A stretch of DNA of 8,668 bases from Candidatus Omnitrophota bacterium (lineage in GTDB: Bacteria > Omnitrophota > Gorgyraeia > Gygaellales > Profunditerraquicolaceae): positions 1 to 8,668 of the forward strand of contig JAHKBC010000265.1 of the NCBI GenBank assembly GCA_018825725.1. Reading direction: 5' to 3'. The notes beneath the pieces were generated by a model. It worked only from the letters and a program-made list of their open reading frames with translations, was not told the DNA's origin and ran no database searches. The position numbers and the translations under genes were made by a program. Each line of letters starts with the position of its first letter. Position 1 is the stretch's first letter. Positions 1-6,034 of the stretch are shown here, piece by piece.

Positions 1-11
1 ATTATATAATT

Positions 12-81
12 AGCTTTCAGTCGTCAGTCTTTTTGCTCAAAAAAACTGATGCTGATAGCTGAAAGCCAAAAGCCAAAAACC
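12..81 (+). repeat. Inverted heptamer arrays at the rpe start
   Basis: Downstream units read GCTGATA (51-57), GCTGAAA (58-64) and GCCAAAA twice (65-78), followed by ACC just before ATG 82. Upstream, TTCAGTC and GTCAGTC (16-29) read the same type of array on the other strand. AGCTTTCAG near 12-20 pairs with CTGAAAGC near 59-66, and the T-run at 30-34 faces the A-run at 39-45. This gives an imperfect hairpin of about 55 nt. The array replaces any Shine-Dalgarno sequence for rpe. Confidence 0.65.
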
Positions 82-723
82 ATGATAAAAGTTGCGCCAT
101 CAATATTATCAGCAGATTTCAGCTGTCTTGCTCAAGAGATAAAAAAGGTAGAGCTTGGCGGAGCGGATTTATTGCATATCGATGTAATGGACGGGCATTT
201 TGTCCCCAATATTACCATCGGAGCGGTTGTGGTCAAGGATATCCGCAAGGTTACTAAGCTGCCTCTGGATGTGCATTTAATGATTGAAAATCCGCAGGAT
301 TACGTCGATAGTTTTGTTAAATCCGGCAGCGATATGATTACTTTTCATATCGAAACCATTAGTAAAAGCAGGCTAAGAACTATCAGCCGAGAACTAAGAA
401 GAAAAGGGGTTAAGGTAGGAATATCATTGAATCCGCCTACGCCGCTTAAAAAGATATTGCCGGTTTTGGATTTAGTGGATTTCATTCTGGTTATGTCGGT
501 GCATCCCGGTTTCGGCGGCCAGGACTTTATTCAGTCGGCAGTGCCTAAGATAAAGCAGTTGCGCAAAGTCTTTAAGGGTGATATCTCTGTCGACGGAGGA
601 ATAAATGAGCGGACCGGCCGGATGGTAGTTAAGGCAGGCGCCAATGTATTAGCCGCAGGTTCTTATATTTTTAAATCCCATAATTATTCAAAAGTCATAA
701 GGAGCCTTAAATGCCTGATTTGA
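82..723 (+). CDS. rpe: Ribulose-phosphate 3-epimerase
   Basis: This enzyme interconverts D-ribulose 5-phosphate and D-xylulose 5-phosphate in the cytoplasmic pentose phosphate pathway. The 213-residue product is a full-length TIM barrel of normal family size. The N-terminal APSILSADF motif (S7), HIDVMDGHFVPN (H32, D34), DVHLM (H65), the VHPGFGGQ phosphate-site loop (about 140-147) and ISVDGGIN (D171) cover the expected metal and acid/base residues. I chose ATG 82 because family members begin with M-I-K-x-A-P-S. The frame stays open to an ATG at 49, which would add 11 residues encoded by a heptamer repeat and unlike the family. Neither start has a clear Shine-Dalgarno sequence, because the repeat occupies that region. 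The 3' end overlaps the next gene by 13 nt, which suggests translational coupling. Function is very secure; the start is less so. Confidence 0.95.
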   Translation: MIKVAPSILSADFSCLAQEIKKVELGGADLLHIDVMDGHFVPNITIGAVVVKDIRKVTKLPLDVHLMIENPQDYVDSFVKSGSDMITFHIETISKSRLRTISRELRRKGVKVGISLNPPTPLKKILPVLDLVDFILVMSVHPGFGGQDFIQSAVPKIKQLRKVFKGDISVDGGINERTGRMVVKAGANVLAAGSYIFKSHNYSKVIRSLKCLI

Positions 724-2114
724 AACAGGAAATAAAATTCGGGACTGACGGATGGAGAGGGGTTATCAGCGATAATTTTACTTTTGCCAATGTGCGTAAA
801 GTTGCCCGGGCCATCGCCGAATATTACCTGTCTCTTAACACTTATCCCTTACCACTAAAAATTGCCGTCGGTTACGATACCCGTTTTCTATCCAAGGAAT
901 TCGCGCAGGCTGTAAGCGGGATATTGATTGCTAACGGTATAGATGTTGTCCTTTCCGACCGGGCAATACCTACCCCTACTTTAAGTTTTGCAGTACGGCA
1001 GGGGAAACTTACCGCGGGGGTAATGATTACCGCCAGCCATAATCCTTATTCCTATAACGGAATTAAGATCAAAACCTCCTCGGGCGGCGCAGCCGGCACA
1101 GAGGTCACTAAAGAGGTCGAGGAACTTTTAGCCCACCCTAAGAAGCTTTCCGCCAAACGCCAGGGTAAATTAGTCAAACTGGATATGGTTAGCGATTATG
1201 TGAAGTTTCTACGCAGTTATATTGATTTCAAAAAATTAAAGAATGCCAAGTTTAAAGTTTTAGTAGATGCCATGCATGGCAGCGGGAATAGTTTATTAAA
1301 GGATGTTCTTAAAGGCACGAAGATAAAATTGGAATTCATGCGCCAGGAGGTTAATCCGTCTTTCGGAGGCTTAAGGCCTGAGCCGGTATTGGAGAATTTA
1401 GCGCCCACTATAGCCAGAATAAAGAAAGGTAATTATGACCTGGCTTTGGTTTTAGACGGGGACGCCGACAGGATTGCCGCTTTTGCCGGTAAGGGTGAAT
1501 TTGTCTATCCGCAGAAAATACTTGGACTTTTAGCCTTGCATTTACACGAGGACCGAAAGATGTCCGGAGGGATAGTTAAAACACTTGTCGGCACGAATTT
1601 AATTAATAATATTGCAAAGGGGCTGGGGATGCGGTTGTATGAAACCCCTGTTGGTTTTAAATATATATCCGAACTAATGCAGACTAAAGACATACTTGTC
1701 GGCGGAGAAGAGGCAGGGGGCATGGGCTTTAAAGGATATATACCCGAGCGTGACGGCAGCCTCGCCGGATTATTGTTATTAGAGATGATGGTTTATCGCA
1801 AGAAGTCCATGATTAAGATACTCCGGGAGATGGAGAAGAAATACGGCCGCTATTATTACGAGCGCGAGGACCTACGCATCAGTAACTTGAAATTTGACCA
1901 CCAAAAGGTTAAGAATATAAAAGAACTTGCCGGAGAAAAAGTTGTAGATATAAAAGATTATGACGGAGTAAAGTTAATTTGCCGGGATAACAGCTGGCTG
2001 ATCTTCAGGGCCTCTGGCACAGAGCCGATTATCCGTATCTACGCTGAATCCAAGAGCCTGGCTCAGTCCAAAAGAATGGTGAGTTTGGGCAAGTCGATAG
2101 TGCTTAAGGGATGA
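711..2114 (+). CDS. Phosphoglucomutase/phosphomannomutase family protein
   Basis: This is an alpha-D-phosphohexomutase, which moves phosphate between C6 and C1 of glucose and/or mannose. It feeds Glc-1-P or Man-1-P to nucleotide-sugar synthesis. All four signature sites are visible in the 467 residues. FGTDGWRG lies at 10-17, the catalytic phosphoserine loop TASHNP at 107-112 (S109), the Mg-binding DGDADR at 249-254, the sugar-specificity loop GGEEAGG at 331-337 and the phosphate-binding RASGTEP at 433-439. The start ATG 711 has AAGGAG at 699-704 with good spacing and lies inside the end of rpe. The stop overlaps plsC (ATGA). The FGTDGWRG opening and GGEEAG loop fit the PGM/PMM type rather than GlmM. 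Choosing glucose or mannose as the main substrate is not possible from sequence alone. The manC gene further downstream makes a Man-1-P role plausible. Confidence 0.93.
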   Translation: MPDLKQEIKFGTDGWRGVISDNFTFANVRKVARAIAEYYLSLNTYPLPLKIAVGYDTRFLSKEFAQAVSGILIANGIDVVLSDRAIPTPTLSFAVRQGKLTAGVMITASHNPYSYNGIKIKTSSGGAAGTEVTKEVEELLAHPKKLSAKRQGKLVKLDMVSDYVKFLRSYIDFKKLKNAKFKVLVDAMHGSGNSLLKDVLKGTKIKLEFMRQEVNPSFGGLRPEPVLENLAPTIARIKKGNYDLALVLDGDADRIAAFAGKGEFVYPQKILGLLALHLHEDRKMSGGIVKTLVGTNLINNIAKGLGMRLYETPVGFKYISELMQTKDILVGGEEAGGMGFKGYIPERDGSLAGLLLLEMMVYRKKSMIKILREMEKKYGRYYYEREDLRISNLKFDHQKVKNIKELAGEKVVDIKDYDGVKLICRDNSWLIFRASGTEPIIRIYAESKSLAQSKRMVSLGKSIVLKG

Positions 2115-2704
2115 TCTATATAATATCAAGGTTCTTTTGTTGGCTGGTATTAAAAGTATTCTTCGGGCTTAAAGTAAAGGGTGCCCAGAATATACCGCGC
2201 CGCGGAGGATTCATATTAGCGGTAAACCATGTAAGCTATCTTGATCCGGCAGTTGCCGGCGTAGCGTGTTCCCGGCTGGATCTGAATTATATGGCGAAGA
2301 AGGATTTGTTTTCTAATCCTTTTATGTGTTGGTATATGGGTAAGATTCAGGCATTTGCAGTCAAGAGGGGAACAGGAGATATCTCCGCTTTTAAAGAAAG
2401 CTTCAGAAGAGTAAAAAGGGGAGAGGGTTTATTGATTTTTCCCGAAGGCACGCGCCAGGAGACTGGCGTACTGGGTAAGGCAGAACCGGGAGTCGGTTTC
2501 TTAGCTGCCAAACTAAAAGTGCCGGTTATCCCTGTTTATATCAAGGGCACAGAAACGATCTTACCCAAACATGCCCAAAGACTAAGATTTAATCCTATTT
2601 ATGTTTGTATTGGGCCACAGGTAAAAATTGAAAATTATACAAACTATGAAATTGTTGCCGAAAACATTATGCTCGGCATTAAGGAAGCGAAAAATCATGT
2701 GTAA
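2111..2704 (+). CDS. plsC: 1-acyl-sn-glycerol-3-phosphate acyltransferase (PlsC/LPLAT family)
   Basis: The likely reaction is acylation of lysophosphatidic acid at the sn-2 position to give phosphatidic acid, at the inner face of the cytoplasmic membrane. The 197-residue protein has the LPLAT blocks in order. A hydrophobic N-terminal segment (about 3-20) could anchor it to the membrane. The catalytic H-x4-D is in NHVSYLDP (H40, D45), block II is near 81-87 (AFAVKRG), FPEGTR is at 110-115 and the block IV region VPVIPVYIKG is at 137-146. It starts in a 4-nt ATGA overlap with the mutase gene. AAGGG lies immediately before the ATG, too close for a standard Shine-Dalgarno, so coupled reinitiation is likely. 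The family also contains acyltransferases with other lysophospholipid or ornithine-lipid substrates, so the exact substrate is inferred. A plsC-rpsA neighbourhood is common in bacteria, which supports the call. Confidence 0.88.
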   Translation: MIYIISRFFCWLVLKVFFGLKVKGAQNIPRRGGFILAVNHVSYLDPAVAGVACSRLDLNYMAKKDLFSNPFMCWYMGKIQAFAVKRGTGDISAFKESFRRVKRGEGLLIFPEGTRQETGVLGKAEPGVGFLAAKLKVPVIPVYIKGTETILPKHAQRLRFNPIYVCIGPQVKIENYTNYEIVAENIMLGIKEAKNHV

Positions 2705-2712
2705 AGGAGGTG
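2704..2712 (+). promoter_or_regulatory. Orphan strong Shine-Dalgarno sequence
   Basis: AAGGAGGTG, a near-perfect complement to the 16S rRNA 3' tail, begins at the plsC stop codon. No gene starts at the usual 5-9 nt distance. The only nearby candidate is GTG 2724, which gives a five-codon frame ending at TAA 2739-2741. The rpsA gene has its own AGGAGA at 2781-2786. The site may be a remnant from a lost or displaced gene, or it may drive a leader peptide. Confidence 0.5.
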
Positions 2713-2719
2713 TTTTTTT

Positions 2720-2739
2720 ATTCGTGTTAATCCGTGAAT
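2720..2739 (+). repeat. Two-unit imperfect decamer direct repeat
   Basis: Two 10-bp units, ATTCGTGTTA and ATCCGTGAAT, lie back to back and share the A-T-x-C-G-T-G core. They sit directly downstream of the orphan Shine-Dalgarno sequence. With only two units this could be chance. I list it because other short-period arrays occupy most of the gene junctions in this window. Confidence 0.35.
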
Positions 2740-2744
2740 AAGTA

Positions 2745-2773
2745 TTTACAAAGATCCATTAAAAAAATAAAAA
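2745..2773 (+). promoter_or_regulatory. Candidate sigma-70-type promoter for rpsA
   Basis: TTTACA (2745-2750, 5 of 6 match to TTGACA) is followed after 17 nt by TAAAAA (2768-2773, 4 of 6 match to TATAAT). Both lie in the 91-nt gap before rpsA. The A-rich stretch around 2758-2776 makes chance matches likely and the -10 is poor, so this is only a candidate. Readthrough from plsC could equally serve rpsA. Confidence 0.2.
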
Positions 2774-2795
2774 ATAAGAGAGGAGATTCATTGAG

Positions 2796-4337
2796 ATGCC
2801 AGAAGATAGATCAGTTTTAGAGAAACTTTATAATGACAGTATCAAGGAGATGCGCGAGAATCAGATCACCAAAGGTAGGATAGTTTCAGTAAAGTCTAAA
2901 GAGGTGCTCGTAGACGTGGGATTTAAATCCGAGGGGTTAGTTCCGGCAGCTGAATTCAACCGTGACGAAATGCAGGTAGGCAAAGAGTTGGATTTTTTTA
3001 TTGAATCCATCGAGGATGATGCCGGGATGATTAAGCTTTCCCGCGAAAAAGCGCGCTGCATGCAGGGTTGGAATGACGTGGTCAGGCATTCTGAAAATAA
3101 TGAAATTGTCGATGGCGATGTGTCCAGGAAAGTCAAAGGCGGATTTTTGGTCAACGTCAAGGGTATCGACGGATTTCTGCCCGCATCATTGTCGAGTTTT
3201 AAGAATGTGCCGGATAAGGATATACTGCATAAATCTTTTAAGTTCAAGATTATTAAACTGAACAAATTAAGATACAGTATTATACTTTCGCGCAAAGAGG
3301 CTATCCAGAAGGAGAGGGAAGAGGCCAAGGAGAAGATTTGGCTGGAGCTTAAAGTCGGCAATGTCTACCCCGGATTGGTCAAGGCAGTTACTGATTTCGG
3401 AGCCTTTATTGATTTGGGGGGGGTAGACGGCCTGCTGCATATTACGGATATGTCCTGGTTTAAGATATCCCATCCTTCGGAGATTGTGGCGGTAGGAGAC
3501 AGAATAGAAGTGGTAATCTTAAATATTGACCGGGATAATAATAAAATATCCCTGGGGTTAAAACAGAGGCTGCCTGACCCCTGGCAGGATGTGGAGTCAA
3601 AATTCTCCGTAGGTATTAAGATTAAGGGAAAAGTTGTCAATATCGTGCCCTTCGGAGTATTCGTGGAATTGGAAAAGGGTATTGAAGGCCTGGTGCATGT
3701 TTCTGAGATATCCTGGACTAAAAAAATCTCCAATCCCAACGAGGTCTTTGCTATCGGAGATATGGTTGAAAGTCAGATTCTTACTATCGACCGTGAGAGC
3801 CGCAGGATTGCTTTAAGCTTAAAACAGCTGGAGCAGAATCCCTGGCTGGATATAGAGAATAAATTTCCGGTTGGTTCAAAGGTTGAAGGTAAGGTCAAGG
3901 GTTTTACCAAGTACGGTGTTTTTGTGGAAATGGATAATAATCTGGAAGGCATGGTGCATGTTTCGGATATATCCTGGACAAAAAAGATCAATAATCCGCA
4001 GGAGGTTTTAAAGAAAGGGCAGAAACTCGAGGTTGTGGTTCTGTCTATCGATAACCAGAACCAGCGTATTAGCCTGGGGTTAAAGCAATTGCAGCCAAAT
4101 CCCTGGCCGGAGATTGCCAAGAATTATCCTGTGGACACTATGCTGGATACCGAAGTGGTAAGTATTACCGATTTCGGGGTTTTTGTTAAGATCGATGATG
4201 AGATAGAAGGATTGATTTTTTCCGACGAAATAGATCCTGCTAAGCTTAAAGAGCTTAAGCCCGGAGATAAGGTTCAAGTAAAGGTTATTAAGATGGACGT
4301 GGAGCAGGGCAAGGTCGGCCTCTCCGCTAAGATATAG
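2796..4337 (+). CDS. rpsA: Small ribosomal subunit protein S1 (six S1 domains)
   Basis: This is the mRNA-binding S1 protein of the 30S subunit, which helps dock and unfold mRNA at initiation. The 513 residues contain six OB-fold S1 repeats at about 25-84, 102-167, 187-257, 272-344, 359-431 and 446-513. This is the six-repeat architecture of proteobacterial-type S1, in a slightly shorter protein than the E. coli one (about 557 residues). Repeats 1-2 are divergent, as expected for the ribosome-binding half. Repeats 3-5 carry the RNA-binding pattern FGxFV/I-x-GxxGLxHxSxxSW. Each of repeats 3-5 ends in a conserved K-Q-x-x-x-x-P-W linker (260s, 350, 437). ATG 2796 has AGGAGA at 2781-2786, 9 nt upstream. 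Repeat 3 contains a run of eight G (3416-3423). The gene follows plsC and precedes the four-helix cassette. The call is very secure. Confidence 0.96.
   Translation: MPEDRSVLEKLYNDSIKEMRENQITKGRIVSVKSKEVLVDVGFKSEGLVPAAEFNRDEMQVGKELDFFIESIEDDAGMIKLSREKARCMQGWNDVVRHSENNEIVDGDVSRKVKGGFLVNVKGIDGFLPASLSSFKNVPDKDILHKSFKFKIIKLNKLRYSIILSRKEAIQKEREEAKEKIWLELKVGNVYPGLVKAVTDFGAFIDLGGVDGLLHITDMSWFKISHPSEIVAVGDRIEVVILNIDRDNNKISLGLKQRLPDPWQDVESKFSVGIKIKGKVVNIVPFGVFVELEKGIEGLVHVSEISWTKKISNPNEVFAIGDMVESQILTIDRESRRIALSLKQLEQNPWLDIENKFPVGSKVEGKVKGFTKYGVFVEMDNNLEGMVHVSDISWTKKINNPQEVLKKGQKLEVVVLSIDNQNQRISLGLKQLQPNPWPEIAKNYPVDTMLDTEVVSITDFGVFVKIDDEIEGLIFSDEIDPAKLKELKPGDKVQVKVIKMDVEQGKVGLSAKI
3416..3423 (+). other. 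G8 homopolymer inside rpsA
   Basis: Eight consecutive G bases encode the L-G-G-V segment (residues about 207-210) of S1 domain 3. The frame is intact through the run. Gain or loss of one G would truncate this essential protein, so it is a potential slippage or sequencing-error site. Confidence 0.9.
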
Positions 4338-4342
4338 AAAAA

Positions 4343-4366
4343 GGTACAGGTAGAGGTATAGGTAGA
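4343..4366 (+). repeat. Hexamer array, left arm (GGTANA x4)
   Basis: Four 6-bp units read GGTACA, GGTAGA, GGTATA and GGTAGA. The array lies between the rpsA stop and the four-helix gene start. Its last AGG (about 7-10 nt before ATG 4373) may act as that gene's weak Shine-Dalgarno site. It is inverted relative to the right arm. Confidence 0.85.
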
Positions 4367-4372
4367 GAAATA

Positions 4373-4729
4373 ATGTTTAAGTCCTTTAAAGATATGCCAA
4401 TATGGCAGGAAGCTATGGCGGTTGCTGAGGATGTCTTTAAATTGACAGAGCATTTACCTAAGAAAGAAGACTACGGATTGACTTCTCAGCTCCGAAGAGC
4501 AGCTTTGAGCGTTTCAGCCAATATATCCGAAGCCTATGGTAGAAACCATACATCAGATAAGATAAACTTTTATTACTACGCCAGAGGCTCTACTGTTGAA
4601 ACTCAGAGTCATTTAGAGTATGCTAAAAGAGTCAAATACTTTAAGGGTGAATGGATAAAGGACCTTGATGATAGGCTTGTTAAACTATACAATGATTTAA
4701 ACAAAATAATTATGTCATTAAGAAATTAG
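4373..4729 (+). CDS. Four-helix bundle protein (23S rRNA-intervening-sequence / IVP family)
   Basis: This 118-residue protein matches the free-standing four-helix-bundle family first seen as ORFs in 23S rRNA intervening sequences. The family pattern is clear. An F-K-D-M-P-I-W-Q-E-A opening (5-14) starts helix 1, and L-T-x-Q-L-R-R-A-A-L-S-V-S-A-N-I-S-E-A (about 36-54) forms helix 2. A segment F-Y-Y-Y-A-R-G-S-T-V-E-T (67-78) forms helix 3 and 92-117 forms helix 4. There is no signal peptide, membrane segment or catalytic motif. The molecular role of stand-alone members is not established. Related bundles (Avd) work with diversity-generating retroelements, but no reverse transcriptase or variable repeat is present here. 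It is not inside an rRNA gene. The 3' third is visibly A+T-rich. Inverted hexamer arrays flank it, and no canonical Shine-Dalgarno is present apart from the repeat itself. Confidence 0.9.
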   Translation: MFKSFKDMPIWQEAMAVAEDVFKLTEHLPKKEDYGLTSQLRRAALSVSANISEAYGRNHTSDKINFYYYARGSTVETQSHLEYAKRVKYFKGEWIKDLDDRLVKLYNDLNKIIMSLRN

Positions 4730-4743
4730 ATACAAAGCTTTTC

Positions 4744-4767
4744 TATACCTTTACCTATACCTCTACC
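4744..4767 (+). repeat. Hexamer array, right arm (complement of GGTANA x4)
   Basis: Four units read TATACC, TTTACC, TATACC and TCTACC, the reverse complement of the left-arm consensus. The array sits between the four-helix gene and the tyrS Shine-Dalgarno sequence (AGGAG 4777-4781). Its first ten bases with their flank, TTCTATACCT (4741-4750), recur exactly at 8457-8466 before the last gene. Confidence 0.85.
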
Positions 4768-4786
4768 TAGTTATTTAGGAGTAGTT

Positions 4787-5956
4787 ATGGATATAGCCAA
4801 ACAATTAGAACTGATCAAGCGCGGGGCAGTGGAGATTGTCTCTGAAGAGGAGTTGGCTAAGAAGCTAGAGGCTGCGGTGCGCGAGAAACGGCCTCTGCGC
4901 ATTAAGGCAGGGTTTGACCCGACTGCTCCTGATATACATCTGGGGCATACTGTATTATTGCGCAAGCTCCGGCAATTCCAGGACCTGGGCCATGAGGTTT
5001 ATTTCTTGATAGGTGATTTTACCGCCTGCATAGGCGACCCCACAGGAAGGTCTAGTTTACGCAAAACCCTCAGCCCGGAAGAAGTGCAGGAAAATGCCTC
5101 GACCTATAAAAAACAGGCAGCCAGGATTTTGGATATCGAAAAGATCAAGGTTGTTTTTAACAGCCACTGGTTTTCCAAGATGCCTGTTGCCGAGATCCTG
5201 CGCCTGACCATGCATACTACGGTAAGCCAGATGCTGGCGCGCCAGGATTTTAAAAAGCGCCTGGAGCAGAATCAGGAGATTTCGCTGCTAGAGTTTATGT
5301 ATCCTATTTTACAAGGGTATGATTCGGTAGTATTAAAGGCGGATGTGGAGTTAGGAGGCACGGATCAGATATTTAATCTTTTAGTAGGACGAGACCTGCA
5401 AAAGGATTTTGGCCAGGAGCCCCAGGTAGTGATGACTATGCCGTTATTAGAGGGGACTGACGGGGTAAATAAGATGAGTAAGTCCTTAGGCAATTACATT
5501 GCCATTAATGATACGCCAAAGGATATGTTCGGTAAAATCATGTCTATTTCCGATGAGTTGATGTTGAAATACTTTACCCTGCTTACCGACGATAACTTAG
5601 AGGAAGTTAAGTCCATACATCCAAGAAATGCTAAGGTAAGCCTGGCTAAGGATATTATCCGGCAGTACTATTCTCTTGAAGATGCTGATAACGCCCATCG
5701 GGAATTTGAGCGGGTATTTTCTTCTAAAGAAATACCTGAGGACCTGGAGGTACTTTCTTTAACGCAGCCTTTATCTATCATTGATGTAGTAACCCAGGCG
5801 GGTTTAGTCAAGAGCCGTAACGAAGTACGCAGGCTTATCCAGCAAAAGGCCGTTGATTTTAATGGCGTAAGAATAGAAGATGAGAAATTTATAGTGGATA
5901 GTGCCGGTGTTCTTAGAGTCGGCACCCGGCGGTTCCTGAAGATAGAATTTAAATAA
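4787..5956 (+). CDS. tyrS: Tyrosyl-tRNA synthetase
   Basis: This class I aminoacyl-tRNA synthetase charges tRNA-Tyr with tyrosine in the cytoplasm. The 389 residues show a Rossmann catalytic core with the HIGH-type signature HLGHT (51-55) inside [15 protein letters not shown]. They also show the QGYD...LGGTDQ tyrosine-pocket region (about 176-194) and the KMSKS loop at 229-233. A C-terminal S4-type RNA-binding domain runs from about 328 to 385. The HLGH form with a KMSKS loop fits the second bacterial TyrRS type (TyrZ-like) rather than the E. coli-type enzyme with KFGK. ATG 4787 has AGGAG at 4777-4781. The upstream gap to the four-helix gene is 57 nt and has no room for a T-box leader. The stop codon lies within the stem of the downstream hairpin. 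The call is very secure. Confidence 0.96.
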   Translation: MDIAKQLELIKRGAVEIVSEEELAKKLEAAVREKRPLRIKAGFDPTAPDIHLGHTVLLRKLRQFQDLGHEVYFLIGDFTACIGDPTGRSSLRKTLSPEEVQENASTYKKQAARILDIEKIKVVFNSHWFSKMPVAEILRLTMHTTVSQMLARQDFKKRLEQNQEISLLEFMYPILQGYDSVVLKADVELGGTDQIFNLLVGRDLQKDFGQEPQVVMTMPLLEGTDGVNKMSKSLGNYIAINDTPKDMFGKIMSISDELMLKYFTLLTDDNLEEVKSIHPRNAKVSLAKDIIRQYYSLEDADNAHREFERVFSSKEIPEDLEVLSLTQPLSIIDVVTQAGLVKSRNEVRRLIQQKAVDFNGVRIEDEKFIVDSAGVLRVGTRRFLKIEFK

Positions 5957-5986
5957 GCCATGCCTCTGGCGTTTATGGCTTATTTA
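5950..5986 (+). terminator. Hairpin at the tyrS 3' end, possible terminator
   Basis: A perfect 12-bp inverted repeat pairs TAAATAAGCCAT (5950-5961) with ATGGCTTATTTA (5975-5986) around a 13-nt loop. The tyrS stop codon (5954-5956) is inside the left arm. The stem is A+T-rich and no clean U-tract follows, so it may be a weak terminator, an mRNA 3'-end stabiliser or an attenuating structure before the epimerase gene. A weaker 5-bp stem, ACTCC/GGAGT (5986-5990 with 6002-6006), follows it. Confidence 0.5.
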
Positions 5987-6034
5987 CTCCGTACATTGCG
6001 TGGAGTGCTTAGTAGTTAATTGGGGGACTAAAAT

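Larger units (their letters stand above)
4338..4770 (+). mobile_element. Candidate four-helix-bundle gene cassette bounded by inverted hexamer arrays
   Basis: A complete small gene fills the gap between rpsA and tyrS and has a short-period array on each side. The left array (4343-4366) reads GGTANA units; the right array (4744-4767) reads the complement. Over the best 20 positions (4348-4367 against the reverse complement of 4749-4768) the arms match at 19. The arrays start 5 nt after the rpsA stop and end 9 nt before the tyrS Shine-Dalgarno sequence. The inverted flanks and the separate gene suggest an inserted unit. No transposase and no clear target-site duplication are visible, so mobility is inference only. 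Confidence 0.35.

Noticed and set aside
1..48. A partial upstream gene at the left edge
   Set aside because: The first 48 bases hold A+T-rich sequence and one arm of the repeat hairpin; no coding pattern can be supported.
49..81. ATG 49 as the true rpe start
   Set aside because: The added 11 residues come from the heptamer array, lack family similarity and have no Shine-Dalgarno. ATG 82 gives the canonical N-terminus.
2861..4277. Several reverse-strand open frames of 65-166 codons opposite rpsA
   Set aside because: They are antisense to a clear S1 coding region, have no recognisable domains and no ribosome sites, and recur because the S1 repeats have similar codon patterns.
4373..4729. Diversity-generating retroelement with the four-helix protein as Avd
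   Set aside because: No reverse transcriptase, template repeat or variable repeat is present. The protein matches the general IVP/four-helix pattern.
4373..4729. An rRNA intervening sequence in place
   Set aside because: The gene lies between rpsA and tyrS, both coding, with no 23S rRNA sequence nearby.
4343..4767. Possible CRISPR or phage-attachment interpretation of the hexamer arrays
   Set aside because: The units are contiguous 6-mers without spacers, the two arrays are inverted, and no cas, integrase or tRNA gene is visible.
4730..4786. T-box leader before tyrS
   Set aside because: The 57-nt gap is too short and holds only the hexamer array and Shine-Dalgarno; no specifier or antiterminator element is recognisable.
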